The notes under the pieces are model-generated. The model did no database searches and was not told where the DNA came from. It saw only the letters and a list, made by a program, of their open reading frames with translations. Position numbers and translations under genes: made by a program. This document shows positions 30,115 through 40,354 of a stretch of DNA of 64,000 nt, piece by piece. The stretch covers positions 25,704,233 to 25,768,232 of the forward strand of contig CM036764.1 in NCBI GenBank assembly GCA_020796225.1, in the 5' to 3' direction. The DNA is from Arion vulgaris (taxonomy: Eukaryota; Mollusca; Gastropoda; Stylommatophora; Arionidae). The first letter of the stretch is position 1; every line of letters starts with the position of its first letter.

Positions 30115-30645
30115 GTGTTATTTTGTCGGAGCTACGGAGTTCATGCTTTGTGCAATACTAGAGGCAGGTGGCGTGCACCTTCTGCAGAGAAGTGCCAACC
30201 CATATAGTGTAAACCTCAGTACAATAACGTCAATTCTTTGACCAACTTCTGCAGAGAAGTGCCAACCCATATAGTGTAAACCTCAGTGCAATAACGTCAA
30301 TTCTTTGACCAACTTCTGCAGAGAAGTGCCAACCCATATAGTGTAAACCTCAGTACAATAACGTCAATTCTTTGACCAACTTCTGCAGAGAAGTGCCAAC
30401 CCATATAGTGTAAACCTCAGTGCAATAACGTCAATTCTTTGACCAACTTCTGCAGAGAAGTGCCAACCCATATAGTGTAAACCTCAGTACAATAACGTCA
30501 ATTCTTTGACCAACTTCTGCAGAGAAGTGCCAACCCATATAGTGTAAACCTCAGTACAATAACGTCAATTCTTTGACCAACTTCTGCAGAGAAGTGCCAA
30601 CCCATATAGTGTAAACCTCAGTACAATAACGTCAATTCTTTGACT
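30115..30645 (+). repeat. 67-bp minisatellite grown from SINE-D
   Basis: 30115-30178 is the SINE-D body (GGAGCTACGGAGTTCATGC, TTTGTGCAATACTAGAGG). From 30179 seven units of exactly 67 bp follow, starting CTTCTGCAGAGAAGTGCC and including CCTCAGT.CAATAACGTC. They match the last third of SINE-D (TTTCTGCG...CCATATGGGGTAAAACC...TGCAATGAAATCAATTC). Units 2 and 4 carry GTGCA and the others GTACA. Confidence 0.9.
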
Positions 30646-30789
30646 TTATTTAAACAAAATTATCATACTGATGTGGTTCCAAATGTTCTATTTTCAATTT
30701 AGCAGATCATTGTGCTGAACGTGATTTTAAACGCACAAACCTTTATCTTTCATTGTAAAATTGAGATTTAAAACACCGTTAACTTCCAA

Positions 30790-31208
30790 ACATATTCGTC
30801 TCTTGTTCCAAAGTTACCAGATTCGCTCCATCGTGGAACCATCAGGATATTTTTCCAGAGATCCTGATCTCAGTGTAGGTGAGATCGAGTTTCTAGTCAT
30901 ATCGGAGACGGACGATAAAACGTGTCGAGCACGTAAAAGAACACTTGTCATTTCAAAATCGAGAAGAACAGGCTGGAAAGCCGCTGCCTGGATAAAATTC
31001 ATTAGAAAAGATTAAAAATAAAATTTCTACATAAATATCTTCACCATCTTTAAAATTACATCGGGAACCTCGCCGGTGCTACGGTGTTCGCTCACTGCAG
31101 CTGAGAATTTCCTGTGTAAGAAAGAGATCGGAGCACACATGAGTACTCACCGAAGTGCAATGATGATGGTCCTATCAATCATTCAATCAATCAATCAATC
31201 AATCAAGC
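30790..31208 (+). mobile_element. SINE-B copy
   Basis: Degenerate tRNA head (B-box region CCAGATTCGCTCC), GAGATCCTGATCTCAGTG, ACGATAAAACGTGTCGAGC, AACAGGCTGGAAAGCCGC, GGGAACCTCGCCGGTGC and a (TCAA)n tail at 31178-31208. Confidence 0.9.
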
Positions 31209-31209
31209 A

Positions 31210-31548
31210 AACATATACTAAATATATTTGCAAGGAGATTTCTAAGCCTATCTTCGTTGAAACTGTTTCCACATGCCTGTATAAACATACCTTTCTAGAC
31301 ATTGTGTTGTCTTTACATTTCAAAAGTGAAAGTAGCTTAGCCGATATTTCTTCATTTTTGTCTAACTCCTTAATATCAATAATTAAAAGCTAATAAAACA
31401 AATCTGAACATACAAAGGGCGTGCTTTTATTTTATGTGTGTCTGAACGGAGAATTCAATTTTAGATGGGTTCAGATATATGTGAGAGATTCATTGCAGAT
31501 TCATGTCTGTTGTTCTAACATATTCATTTAAAGGGTTTTAAAGCAGAA
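31210..31548. other. No recognised feature
   Basis: AT-rich unique sequence. Confidence 0.4.
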
Positions 31549-31549
31549 G

Positions 31550-31790
31550 GATTGACTTCATTGCACCGAGTTTTACCCCATATTGTTCGATCCCTCTCCG
31601 CAGAAATGGCAAGTCATCTGCCGAGAGTAGAACTCCGGCCCAAAGCACGAACTCCGTGGCTCCGATAACAATCTTAGGGGTCTCTGGAAAACAAAATGCA
31701 CTCATGAACAGAACGGCTCTGTCCTGATGTTAACCCACAACCTTTGAAGCGCAAAGGAAGGGGGTAACAACTTAGCTACAGAGACCTCCG
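31550..31790 (-). mobile_element. SINE-D copy
   Basis: Reverse copy of the 3565-3822 element: TTCATTGCACCGAGTTTTACC, CCGCAGAAATGGCAAGTCATC, AACAATCTTAGGGGTCTCTGG and a mutated B-box region (GTTAACCCACAACC). Confidence 0.85.
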
Positions 31791-31857
31791 ACATATTGAT
31801 GTAGTTGTCAATCAACACAGGACGGACATTGTTAGTTTAAACACACTGAAGTACATG

Positions 31858-32110
31858 CCACCCGAGTGGTTACCGGGGCCCAAATTGGGGTGTAGAGAAT
31901 AGAACCATTGTTACCTGCAACGCATGTCGTAAGAGGCGACTTAGGAGGTAGGTCGTGGGGCTAGCTAGCCCACACCGTAAAAAACACAATATGGCTACAG
32001 AACGGAGAGCGAACCGAGTAAACGCTAACTGAAACTGGATACATCGCCGAAGGATAAGCATCAGAGCTCCAAATGGTGCTGAAGATGTGACGTAAGACAC
32101 ACAAATGCTA
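31858..32110 (+). mobile_element. SINE-E head with SINE-F 3' body
   Basis: CGAGTGGTTACCGGGGCCC, GAATAGAACCATTGTTACC, the core GCATGTCGTAAGAGGCGACT, CACCGTAAAAAACACAATATGG, GCCGAAGGATAAGCATCAG and GAGCTCCAAATGGTGCTGAAG. It links the E head and core to the F 3' body in one copy. Confidence 0.85.
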
Positions 32111-32194
32111 AGGTTGCATGAATCAGATTTCCACATGGATAGAATTTATTGGGAGGTCTGGTACATCGGTCTGGGCGGTGAGAGAGAGAGAAGT

Positions 32195-32275
32195 ACATGC
32201 TTGGGAGGAGATCAGAGCAGTTATGGACATGTCCGATGCGCGATGAAGATGATCCTCAAATTAACAATGAAGAGG
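32195..32275 (+). mobile_element. Repeat C fragment
   Basis: GGGAGGAGATCAGAGCAG, TTATGGACATGTCCGATGC and GATGAAGATGATCCTCA. Confidence 0.6.
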
Positions 32276-32440
32276 GAACATTGATGTAGTTTTGTCATTA
32301 TAGATCTTAAGTACCAGTCGACTATGGTGGGAATGATGCTCGCTGTCTCGTAATGATTGGTCGTTACAACCTTCTAGTATGCATTAAACAACTTGTCTAA
32401 TGATCGTCATGGATACAGTATACAATATGTTCCTATTGGT
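32276..32440. other. No recognised feature
   Basis: Unique sequence up to the first TTAA of the transposon cluster. Confidence 0.3.
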
Positions 32441-32480
32441 TTAACCGCTGCCTTCGTAAATACAGTCGGTCGTGGTTTAA

Positions 32481-32838
32481 CCGTGTCCCCCGGTAATATA
32501 AGACCGACTAGCTCAGACGGGAAAACTAAAATTCCTGTTTAATGTGGGCTGGCTTTTGTATATGTTTCTTAGAACACTATAAGCTTTTTTTGTAATTTTG
32601 CACAATTCTATGAGTCCATGGCTATTTATTGATGAAAAATAGTAAAAATACTGATATTATTTAGTTTGAAACTTAAATTGGAACATAATATAACCTTGAT
32701 TTAGCGTCTTGTGTTGTTTTGAGAATGAATTCGTCTTTATATAACAACACTTGAATGCTAAGCCACGCGAAGGTTGTGGTCTTATTTCCTAGAACTTTTA
32801 CCTGAGCCCGCCGTCCGTATGTTAACGGAGGCCAAGGT
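32481..32838. mobile_element. TTAA-flanked element (family L), 358 bp
   Basis: Bounded by TTAA at 32477-32480 and 32839-32842. The ends CCGTGTCCCCCGG and the complement of CGGAGGCCAAGGT are inverted relatives. The whole element is homologous, in reverse, to 56154-56558 (shared words TCAAGGTTATATTATGTT and TCTGAGCTAGTCGG). A partial copy of the left end lies just outside (32445-32475), after another TTAA. piggyBac-like by the TTAA rule. Confidence 0.8.
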
Positions 32839-32842
32839 TTAA

Positions 32843-33172
32843 CACATTGACTACCGCATTGAAAAACCCGCTGTGGCGAATGAGTTTTGTGCAATTTTAT
32901 ACTCCGCAATTGTGTATATAATATTGAACGGTAGTTTTGTTAATTTTTAGCGCCACTTAATGAATAACATATAATTGTGTCGATAAATAATGTACATTTA
33001 TATGAAGCTGATAGAATACAAACATATACAGAAACAACCTGTAACAATACAAATGCTTAAAGGTAAATTTTGATATAATTTGATAATGAAACAAACCATG
33101 ACATAGTATCCGGCACATGGCCAAGTAAGACAATCAAACGGACGCATGCTGCGACACTTAGTAGTTAAAGTG
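32843..33172. mobile_element. TTAA-flanked element, 330 bp, adjacent
   Basis: Starts at the same TTAA (32839-32842) that ends the previous element and stops at TTAA 33173-33176. The ends CACATTGACTACC and the complement of GTAGTTAAAGTG form a 13-bp imperfect inverted repeat of the CAC.TT.ACTAC kind. Non-coding. Confidence 0.75.
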
Positions 33173-33179
33173 TTAAGTG

Positions 33180-33665
33180 TTTATTTATGACGACTCATTA
33201 TTTTTTCAACAAATATTCGCTAATTAATAATGGTTGGCAAGTTGGTTAATAGTTCAATGAAGCATGCAGAAATCCACTTCACTGAGGTAAAGTTAGGGCT
33301 ACACGTGATGGAAGACCCCAAAGATTAACTTATGGAAAACTCCATAGAAATGTTGTGAATATACTCACATCCTCATTAGCTCACCATATAGCTATCTGAA
33401 AAGAAACATTGATACAATGCTGAGTACCAGGCCGCTGTGACATAATATAAAGTGAAAATGTTTTATCAAGGAAGTGTTGATTCTTCTAATATATTGAAAA
33501 CGACATCTCATGTAGGATCAAATATACGAATTATGATAAAGTCATAATTTATGAAACAGTGGTGACGTTTTTTCTGACAACGACTTAATCTATCACTGTG
33601 TATATTATGGATCCTTTGCTTATGAATACTCTGAGTCGTTGATATTTGTCAATATTGGAGCGTAT
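33180..33665. other. No recognised feature
   Basis: AT-rich unique sequence. Confidence 0.4.
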
Positions 33666-33667
33666 TT

Positions 33668-34935
33668 CATATCATAGCGCCGTCTTAGCGATTGAGAACA
33701 TTGATGATGCAACATCTAAAAAATGAGATTTACCCTTAACCCTTAACCATTGGGATAATTGGATTTCGATCATTTATGATCGATGCAACATGCCTATTTA
33801 AGTGGCCATAATTTTGTATCCATTTTGCATTTAAGTTGGTAAAATTTATGTTATCTAATACAGAACATCTGATAATCTAATAAAAAAATATAAAAAATTA
33901 ATTATATGTTTTTTAGATGTCTAATCTCGTTGACTGGAGCACACCACATTTCCCACTTGCCATTTTGTAGAAACGTCCAAATTGCTCCAGCCAAAAATCA
34001 CAAAATATGTGATAAAATAGATTCTAATAACTCAGATTACTGTCCTGATGAAGACACCAGTGATTCTTGAAATATCTATGCTTGGGTCAGATGAACATTC
34101 TATGCCTGTGTCACTTTAGTCTGTTTGCAAGATGCCCGATAACTTTTTTCCTGATTAGTTTGTCTATCAAATATCATTGCGTAATCATATTTTTGTTCAA
34201 TAATATCTTTTACTTGCAAGGTTTAGAAATGATATACCTATTGAATGTTTATGTATGATACTATAAGTGTTAGTTCTTTATGGACTGCTTACTAGAAGAA
34301 TTCGGCATCATTTTCTCTTGAAGGCCAAATTTATTGAATTTTTTACTTTAAAATATGAAAATATTGAATATTTTAAATTTCATGATTACTGCTTTTCATA
34401 TTTTCCAAACATGTTTAAATTCATATATGTTTTGCAAATATGAAGACTTTAAAAGATTGTAATAAAAGATTCCATTATATTCGTCATACTTATTTTTTTC
34501 CTTCTTAATGACAGTAAAATAATTTGTCATTTGTAGAATAATCTATTTTTAGATGTTTCATAAGTAGGTCACAGATATCATAAATTACATCACACTTATG
34601 TTAAAACCACATATCCTGATAGCCCATCCAATTAGCTTTCCAACCATATATAACATGACTATTTTCAATGCAAAGAACTTGTATGGTTGCTAAATATAGA
34701 GCAGGGCATCAAAAATATAGAAAAAACCTTAAAAATCTGCCAATGGTTAAGAGTTAATATAGCGTCGTCTGCGCCACCGAGAACGTTGATGATATAACAT
34801 TTTTTAAATGAGATTTACCCTTAATATATCGTCGTCTGAGCCATCGATATCATTAATGATGCAATATTTGTAAAAATAAAATGAGATTTACCCTTAACAT
34901 AGCGTCGTCTCGAGCATTGATAATAAACATTTGTA
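33668..34935. repeat. About 68-bp tandem repeat split by a 1-kb element
   Basis: Units of about 65-73 bp containing ATAGCGTCGTCT, GAGAACGTTGATGATG and AATGAGATTTACCCTTAA occur at 33668-33740, 34757-34823, 34824-34896 and, partially, 34897-34935. The first is separated from the rest by the element at 33747-34746. Confidence 0.85.
33747..34746. mobile_element. TTAA-flanked element, 1000 bp
   Basis: Flanked by TTAA (33743-33746, 34747-34750) with inverted ends CCATTGG. It inserted at CCCTTAA within the 68-bp array, which gives the pre-insertion state. The interior includes a short acidic coding remnant (DSNNSDYCPDEDTSDS at about 34020-34070). This is reminiscent of acidic N-terminal regions of piggyBac-type transposases, but too short to assign. 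Confidence 0.7.
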
Positions 34936-34939
34936 AAAA

Positions 34940-35680
34940 TGAGTGCTACACTATTCTTTTGGAAATTAACTTCGAAGTTTTTGAACCCATTCTACCAATT
35001 TTGGTGCCATCGTTTTCTTAATTTTCACAGATGGTGTTATCGAAAGGTTCTCAGTCAACAATCAGGTTTAATATTCCTGAATAATTCAATGTTGGGTGAA
35101 ACTAGTAATTACAGCTCTTCATTGATGATGTTGTGTTTCCCTCTCTTCAAAATGTCTTCAAAATTCCTTCTCCTTTCGACAATCACTCCTTCCCTTCACT
35201 TTACCCGCTGTCACCAAATATTTCTAATCTCCTCTCCACATTATGTAATGTGTAATAGGGGAATATACTGGAAGAAATCACCATATTTCAGCTATTTTAA
35301 TCCCTTACTGTATACGAATAGATTAAAATGAGCGAAATACAGACGTTTTTAATTTCTAGAATGTGATAATCTCTAACAGTAGCTATTTTACCTAAAAATC
35401 AAAACGTATGCCATAGTGTATAAAGACAATAAAACATGAAGATGCTTTTGTAACAGGACATCGTTTATAAAACAAACACCGTTGTTACAGACGTTTATAT
35501 ATGTATATAAGGTGTGTATACTTTGGCAATACAATAACTAAATGTGAAAGAAGTGAAATATAAGTTAAGAAGAGATTGGGAATAGCTAAAAATAGATTTC
35601 ACAACATAAACATAGCATTAACATCCAAGACTCTAGAAAACACAGAAACTGAGAAACATCAAATGTAACATATGCTCAGA
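34940..35680. other. No recognised gene
   Basis: Contains a 130-codon plus-strand ORF (34939-35331) with no domain, signal peptide or splice support. It is rich in Ser, Phe and Leu, as expected of AT-rich noise. Confidence 0.4.
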
Positions 35681-35849
35681 CAGTGGCGGCTCGTCATTAA
35701 GGGCCAGAGGGGCCGGGCCCCACCAACAAATAATATGTAACGTGTATTTATTATTTAATACATTAAAATATAACATAACCTAAAGCCATGATTTTACCAA
35801 CAAATTTGTGTCTGGCCCCACCAACAAAAACGATCATGAGCCGCCACTG
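35681..35849. mobile_element. hAT-like MITE, 169 bp
   Basis: Ends CAGTGGCGGCTCGTCATTAAG and the complement of CATGAGCCGCCACTG, with an 8-bp duplication with one mismatch (TGCTCAGA 35673-35680; TGTTCAGA 35850-35857). The inner arms (GGGGCCGGGCCCCACC and GGCCCCACCAACAAAAACG) also pair. Confidence 0.9.
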
Positions 35850-35884
35850 TGTTCAGATGACAACCAGTTGTTTTGTAAGAACCC

Positions 35885-36190
35885 CAGGGGCAGCAACGGA
35901 AACAATGAATACGATCAATAAATAGACAGAGTGCAAGTATTAAGAGCTTCAGAAAAAACAAATTGACAAATACAGGATTGGAACCACTTATCTTCATTTC
36001 TTACCACGCCCATTGCCTAGGGTTGTGTTCGTAAGGACGCTCGTATTGCTTGGCGAGACAATGGCTGGCGTAAGAAATAAGGGTAAGTGGTTCCAATCCT
36101 GTGTTTGTCAATGTGTTTTTTTCTGATGCTCGTAATACTTGTACACTATCTGTTTATTGACATATACTCAGCGTTGTTGTATGAGGGCGG
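35885..36190. repeat. Fold-back: arms of about 105 bp, 60-bp loop
   Basis: The arm at 35900-36005 (ATTGACAAATACAGGATTGG, AACCACTTATC, CATTTCTTAC) is the reverse complement of 36068-36178 (GTAAGAAATAAGGGTAAGTGG, TTCCAATCCTG, TTTGTCAATGTG) with few mismatches. The loop carries CATTGCCTAGGGTTGTGTTCG. A B-box-like GTGGTTCCAATCCTG lies in the arms, so this may be an inverted SINE dimer. Confidence 0.85.
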
Positions 36191-36540
36191 AAACAGGGAC
36201 AAGGAACAAGCTGTCAAAAAGCAATCAATGCTTTCCAGATGCGAATATATAAAATAGTAGGGAGAGTGTACTGGAAGGAAAGGGGAAACACACACAGATA
36301 TTCAAGAAGTAGAGGTTAAAAGGAAACTTTTGTTTTAATTTAAAGAAAAACTTGTATTGGGCCCTACCCGAAAGTGCCGCAACGGGTAGACACAGTTCTT
36401 GTAAAAACGAACCAGTTACGGTTGTACTTGTAAAAACGAACCAGTCACGGTTGAACTTGTAAAACCCTTTAAAATGAGATCTGCTTGGCATTTCTATAAA
36501 TTTATTTAATTGGCTGTATGAAGGTTCTCACCTGTTGGTC
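36191..36540. other. Short tandem repeat only
   Basis: At 36395-36470 the word CTTGTAAAAACGAACCAGT recurs at about 32-bp spacing (2.5 units). Nothing else was identified. Confidence 0.5.
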
Positions 36541-36550
36541 GCGGTCAAGT

Positions 36551-36592
36551 GGATACTACACTTTGATCTTAACCAAAAGACCAAGAAGCGAT
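36551..36592 (-). pseudogene. U2 snRNA 5'-end fragment
   Basis: The minus-strand sequence from 36592 begins ATCGCTTCTTGG, continues TCTTTTGGTTAAGATCAAAG and ends TGTAGTATCC. It matches the conserved 5' end of U2 snRNA, including the branch-point pairing element GUAGUA, with a few C-to-T changes and one extra A. After about 42 nt the similarity stops; the stem IIa region and Sm site are absent. It is therefore a truncated retrocopy or the head of a U2-derived SINE, not a working U2 gene. Confidence 0.85.
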
Positions 36593-36794
36593 CGAAAACT
36601 ACTAACATAAGAAATGTTTAGGCACGCGACACATATTTGAAGAACATATTGTAGAAGAATGTTGAGGACATGAGACCATAGGGAATGTCATATATATATA
36701 TTTATACAATAATGAGAGAGCCATAAAGTGATGGACATACAATAGCTTGTCAGTGTGTTCCATCAGGGCAAGAGATCAAATGTGCTTGAAATCC

Positions 36795-37060
36795 TGCCCG
36801 TATGTTTCCAGGGCTCGTAAGGGGAGCAAATAATAGTAACACTGCAACCTACAAGGTATGTCGTAAGTGGTGACTGATGTAGACGACTAGGGAAGCTACC
36901 CTAGTAAAGAAAATTGTTCGCAGAATTCGGATGTTCTGGTCTACTTGTACGCGCGTAACTGGCACAACGTACAATCGCACCTAGGTCCAGATCACATACA
37001 AATCACAAATAGTGGTTAAAAAGTGGTCGATATACAGCGTTCAAAGAAGAAGAAGCTTGA
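36795..37060 (+). mobile_element. SINE-A copy
   Basis: Head GCCCGTATGTTTCCAGGGCTC, core GTATGTCGTAAGTGGTGACTG, AGAATTCGGATGTTCTGG, ACAAATAGTGGTTAAAAAGTGG, and tail GAAGAAGAAG. Confidence 0.85.
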
Positions 37061-37400
37061 AATGTGTTACGCCAACCTTTGATATAGAGAGACGATAATA
37101 CATGAAGACGGTAAATAGTGAGTTAAATAATAGTATTACTCTTGTAATTAATCTGTTCAAATAACAAACTTGGTTTATTTGTTTTGAAGCGTGCAGGACC
37201 GCATTAATATCATAAGTATTTCACACAACATAACACTGTATGGCAAAACAAGATTAGAGATTAGAATAAGAAGAAAAGAGGTTTCCATTGCTATTATAAT
37301 AAAAACTATCATTTACATATTTGTACGATGTGTAATGTGTTGTATTGTCAGACTGGGTGTGTCATAACAATTGGTGTGCCAAACATCAGTGCATATAGGT
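37061..37400. other. No recognised feature
   Basis: AT-rich unique sequence. Confidence 0.4.
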
Positions 37401-37404
37401 TATA

Positions 37405-37535
37405 TTATATGCTAACTAATATTGATGTGTTGAAATAGTATACACTAACTAATATTGATGTATTAAAATAGTATGATACACTAACTAATATTGATGTGTT
37501 AAAATAGTATGATACACTAACTAATATTGATGTGT
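37405..37535. repeat. About 36-bp tandem repeat, four units
   Basis: TACACTAACTAATATTGATG recurs four times with spacing of about 33-37 bp. Confidence 0.9.
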
Positions 37536-37767
37536 AGTTGAGATCGTTGAAATATACAACATTCCATTATTATTGATGTCTTTTTGTCTGTTATGTTGAC
37601 TGTCTTTCATCATCATGCCTTAAATTAACCACTAACGCTTCCTTTGCTTCTTTTTTCTGCAATGTTTCATTATTTCACGATGTGAACAAACATATTTTTG
37701 TCTAAAATATTATGAAATAACGAGCTTTACTTGTTATTGATGTTCGTTACAAACTTTCTTTGTAAAT

Positions 37768-37893
37768 GCCCTCTCCATGAAAATGCCTTCTCCATGAAAA
37801 TGCCTTCTCCATGAAAAATGCCTTCTCCATGAAAATGCCTTCTCCCATGAAAAATGCCTTCTCCATGAAAAATGCCTTCTCCATGAAAAAACT
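37768..37893. repeat. 18-bp tandem repeat
   Basis: About seven units of TGCCTTCTCCATGAAAA with length variation in the A run. Confidence 0.9.
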
Positions 37894-37899
37894 GACCTT

Positions 37900-38120
37900 A
37901 CTGCATGTAGTACCGCTTTTTAGGGCGGTGTAGGACAGGTGGGACGAGAGTCTGAGGAATTGAATGGCCGCATGGCTAGTACAGTCGCCGTGATGTTGTT
38001 CATGTTAAGATTCTTCATTTATACACACGACCCAAAAAAATCATTGGCCTTACCGTGAATTGAACACGGGTTTCCAGAATGGGGCCGCACTCTAATCCAT
38101 TCGGTCAGACGTTTCTCTCA
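37900..38120 (-). mobile_element. SINE-K copy
   Basis: Reverse-strand head GACCGAATGGATTAGAGTGC and CGTGTTCAATTCACGG, then AAGGCCAATGATTTTTTTGG. It ends at the GCCCTAAAAAGCGGTACTAC block at about 37900, as in 14576-14790. Confidence 0.8.
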
Positions 38121-38188
38121 TAGCATTTCTATTTAATAACAGTCCCTTATTTTTTAAAACCAACTAATGGGAGCTGATGAAATTGTAA

Positions 38189-38675
38189 TCATTAATTGTC
38201 CTCGCTTTGTGGTTTAATGCTCTCGTGATTAATTGTCCGCGTTTTGTGATTTAATGCTCTCGTGATTAATTGTCCTCGCTTTGTGGTTTAATGCTCTCGT
38301 GATTAATTGTCCACGCTTTGTGTTTTAATGCTCTCGTGATTAATTGTCCTCGCTTTGTGGTTTAATCATCTCGTGATTAATTGTCCGCCATTTGTGATTT
38401 AATGCTCTCGTGATTAATTGTCCTCGCTTTGTGGTTTAATCCTCTGGTGATTAATTGTCCGCCATTTGTGGTTTAATGCTCTCACGATTAATTGTCCACG
38501 CTTTGTGGTTTAATGCTCTCGTGATTAATTTTCTGCGTTTTGTTGTTTATTGCTCTCGTGATTAATTGTCCGTGCTTTGTTGTTTATTGCTCTCGTGATT
38601 AATTGTCCGCGTTTTGTTGTTTATTGCTCTCGTGATTAATTGTCCGCGTTTTGTTGTTTATTGCTCTCGTGATTA
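38189..38675. repeat. 37-bp minisatellite, about 13 units
   Basis: Unit GATTAATTGTCC followed by a variable CGCTTTGT and TTTAATGCTCTCGT. The left half has TTTAATGCTCTCGT and the right half TTTATTGCTCTCGT, so two sub-blocks expanded separately. Confidence 0.95.
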
Positions 38676-39214
38676 CAGACATCCACACAGTTTTGAAAGA
38701 AAATATTGGTGTACTTTTTGTTTTCAGTAACTACTTTAAGAATGTAGGGAATTACTTTTAAACTTATAAAATACCCTATTTTATATTTATAACTTATTTT
38801 ATAACTTATTATTAAACAAAGAGTGTGTGTCTATATGTATGTAAGCGTATGATCTTTGCTTGAAAAAGAAATTGTGTACGTAGAATATCCAGTCAAATAG
38901 CCTGATAAAATAATAGTTGGAAAGTTGAGAAGTATGTATAACCAGGCTCCTGGTTTAGATAGATAAGACTCTCTACGTGATGTAGTAATGATAAGTTATA
39001 GAGATAGATTCCTACAGGTAGTCTGACATAATAAGATATGATTACAGATATCACGCTGCTGAGTGAAGGCACTGTGCTCTTCTGTTATTTAACACAGTCA
39101 GGTTAGGCTGGGGAACTGTTACCTGTTTGCTGTTTATTTCTCTAAACTCCCCCTGAAGCATAGGGCCTGAATAGTTGTCCTCCATTTTTTTTGCCTCTGT
39201 CAGATTTCTTTATG
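38676..39214. other. No recognised feature
   Basis: AT-rich unique sequence. Confidence 0.4.
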
Positions 39215-39440
39215 ACTTGTTTTGTTTTATGATCATTACCGTGAAGCGTCGGGAGGAGTTTTAGTTTTCTATGTTGTCCCATGTGTGTTGCATCTGTAGT
39301 TATTAGTCTTTGATGTCGCATGATATATGTGATATTATCTATCCATCTGATTCTTGGTCGTCCTCGAGCTCTGCTTCCAGGTTCCCGGTTCTTGAACGCG
39401 CTAGATGGTAATAGATCTGGTTTCTATATTACTTCTCAGG
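39215..39440 (-). pseudogene. LINE C-terminal fragment (LLPTLHG family)
   Basis: The minus-strand frame is open: AFKNREPGSRARGRPRIRW, IDNITYIMRHQRLITTDATH, then GQHRKLKLLPTLHGND. This is the GRPR.RW...I......A...R..W..L..LHG layout of a LINE ORF end. Upstream domains are missing. Confidence 0.65.
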
Positions 39441-39459
39441 ATAATTCAGTGATTTGATT

Positions 39460-39595
39460 ACTCTCATTATAGCACTCCGGACAGGTCCAGAGTGATCCGA
39501 TCCTCGCCTCAACAAACCCAACAGAGTCCAGAGGCCGGACACGACAGTCCAATTTTGATTAATCAATCTGTTTGCATATTTGATATGTCATTCTG
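39460..39595 (-). mobile_element. Repeat C copy
   Basis: TATAGCACTCCGGACAGGTCC, TCCGATCCTCGCCTCAAC, AGTCCAGAGGCCGGACACG, and ATTAATCAATCTGTTTGC at the inner end. Confidence 0.7.
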
Positions 39596-39960
39596 TCTCT
39601 CCAATGAGTACCTGAGGCATAAACGCCCATACCTTTCGTTGCTTTCAGATTCGTTGATACCGCTGAGCGCTGTATTTTACTTATGACGGGTTCCAGCTCC
39701 AGTCTCCAGTGTACGCTTCTCCGTAGTACAGCCAGAAGTTCTGATCCACGTTAAAAACTGAATAGTTCACATAGTAAAGTAATGAATCTGTCAGTTAGAT
39801 AGCAGTTCACATAGTAATATAATGTCCCTATATAAATATACAATTTCCCGTAGCCTTTTCAGACCTTGTGGTATGAAGGTGCTGTAACATCATATTTCTA
39901 GGCCCTATTGAGCGGGACAATTCCTTTTCTCAAGTGTTGAACGTCGAGTGTGGAATTGGT
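39596..39960. other. No recognised feature
   Basis: Two nearby copies of AGTTCACATAGTAA (39764, 39806). Nothing else. Confidence 0.4.
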
Positions 39961-39964
39961 TAAT

Positions 39965-40350
39965 GGTTATTGGTTAATGAACTGACTTCACAGCACTACG
40001 GGCAAACCAATAGGTGCACAGTCTCCTTCAACAAATTTAGAAGGGTATGCATACTGATGGTTCCTGTGGCTCGCGGGTTAAACACACTTCGCTCTCTGCC
40101 CATCAAGCAGTCAGCACTATTTGTATACCGTGTAATTCCAAACTCCCTAAATAGCTCATTTGATTCTAGGTTAATTTTAGTGTCTTCATCCAACAGTAGA
40201 TATCCAAGAGACCGTATAACGTCTCCCTTATACATTCTAACCGTCTCAACAATAGATGCAAGTATGTCCGATCTCTCGGTGCCGCGAACACACACACACA
40301 CATGCCCAGCACAGTAGATCCACGTGAGTATCTGGAGGTTGGAACCTATA
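39965..40350 (-). mobile_element. Repeat G copy with an open frame
   Basis: Homologous to 6660-7075. On the minus strand a frame of about 90 codons is open (SDILASIVETVRMYKGDVIR, SLGYLLLDEDTKINLES, NELFREFGITRYT, then CLMGRERSVFNPRATG). It lies directly 3' of the LINE tail at 40355-40705, so it may be part of that element's 3' region or an adjacent insertion. Confidence 0.65.
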
Positions 40351-40354
40351 ATAG

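Noticed and set aside
34939..35331. 130-codon ORF
   Set aside because: No domain, splice or repeat support; composition as expected of AT-rich noise.
36551..36592. Functional U2 snRNA gene
   Set aside because: Only the first 42 nt are present; the Sm site and 3' stem-loops are missing.
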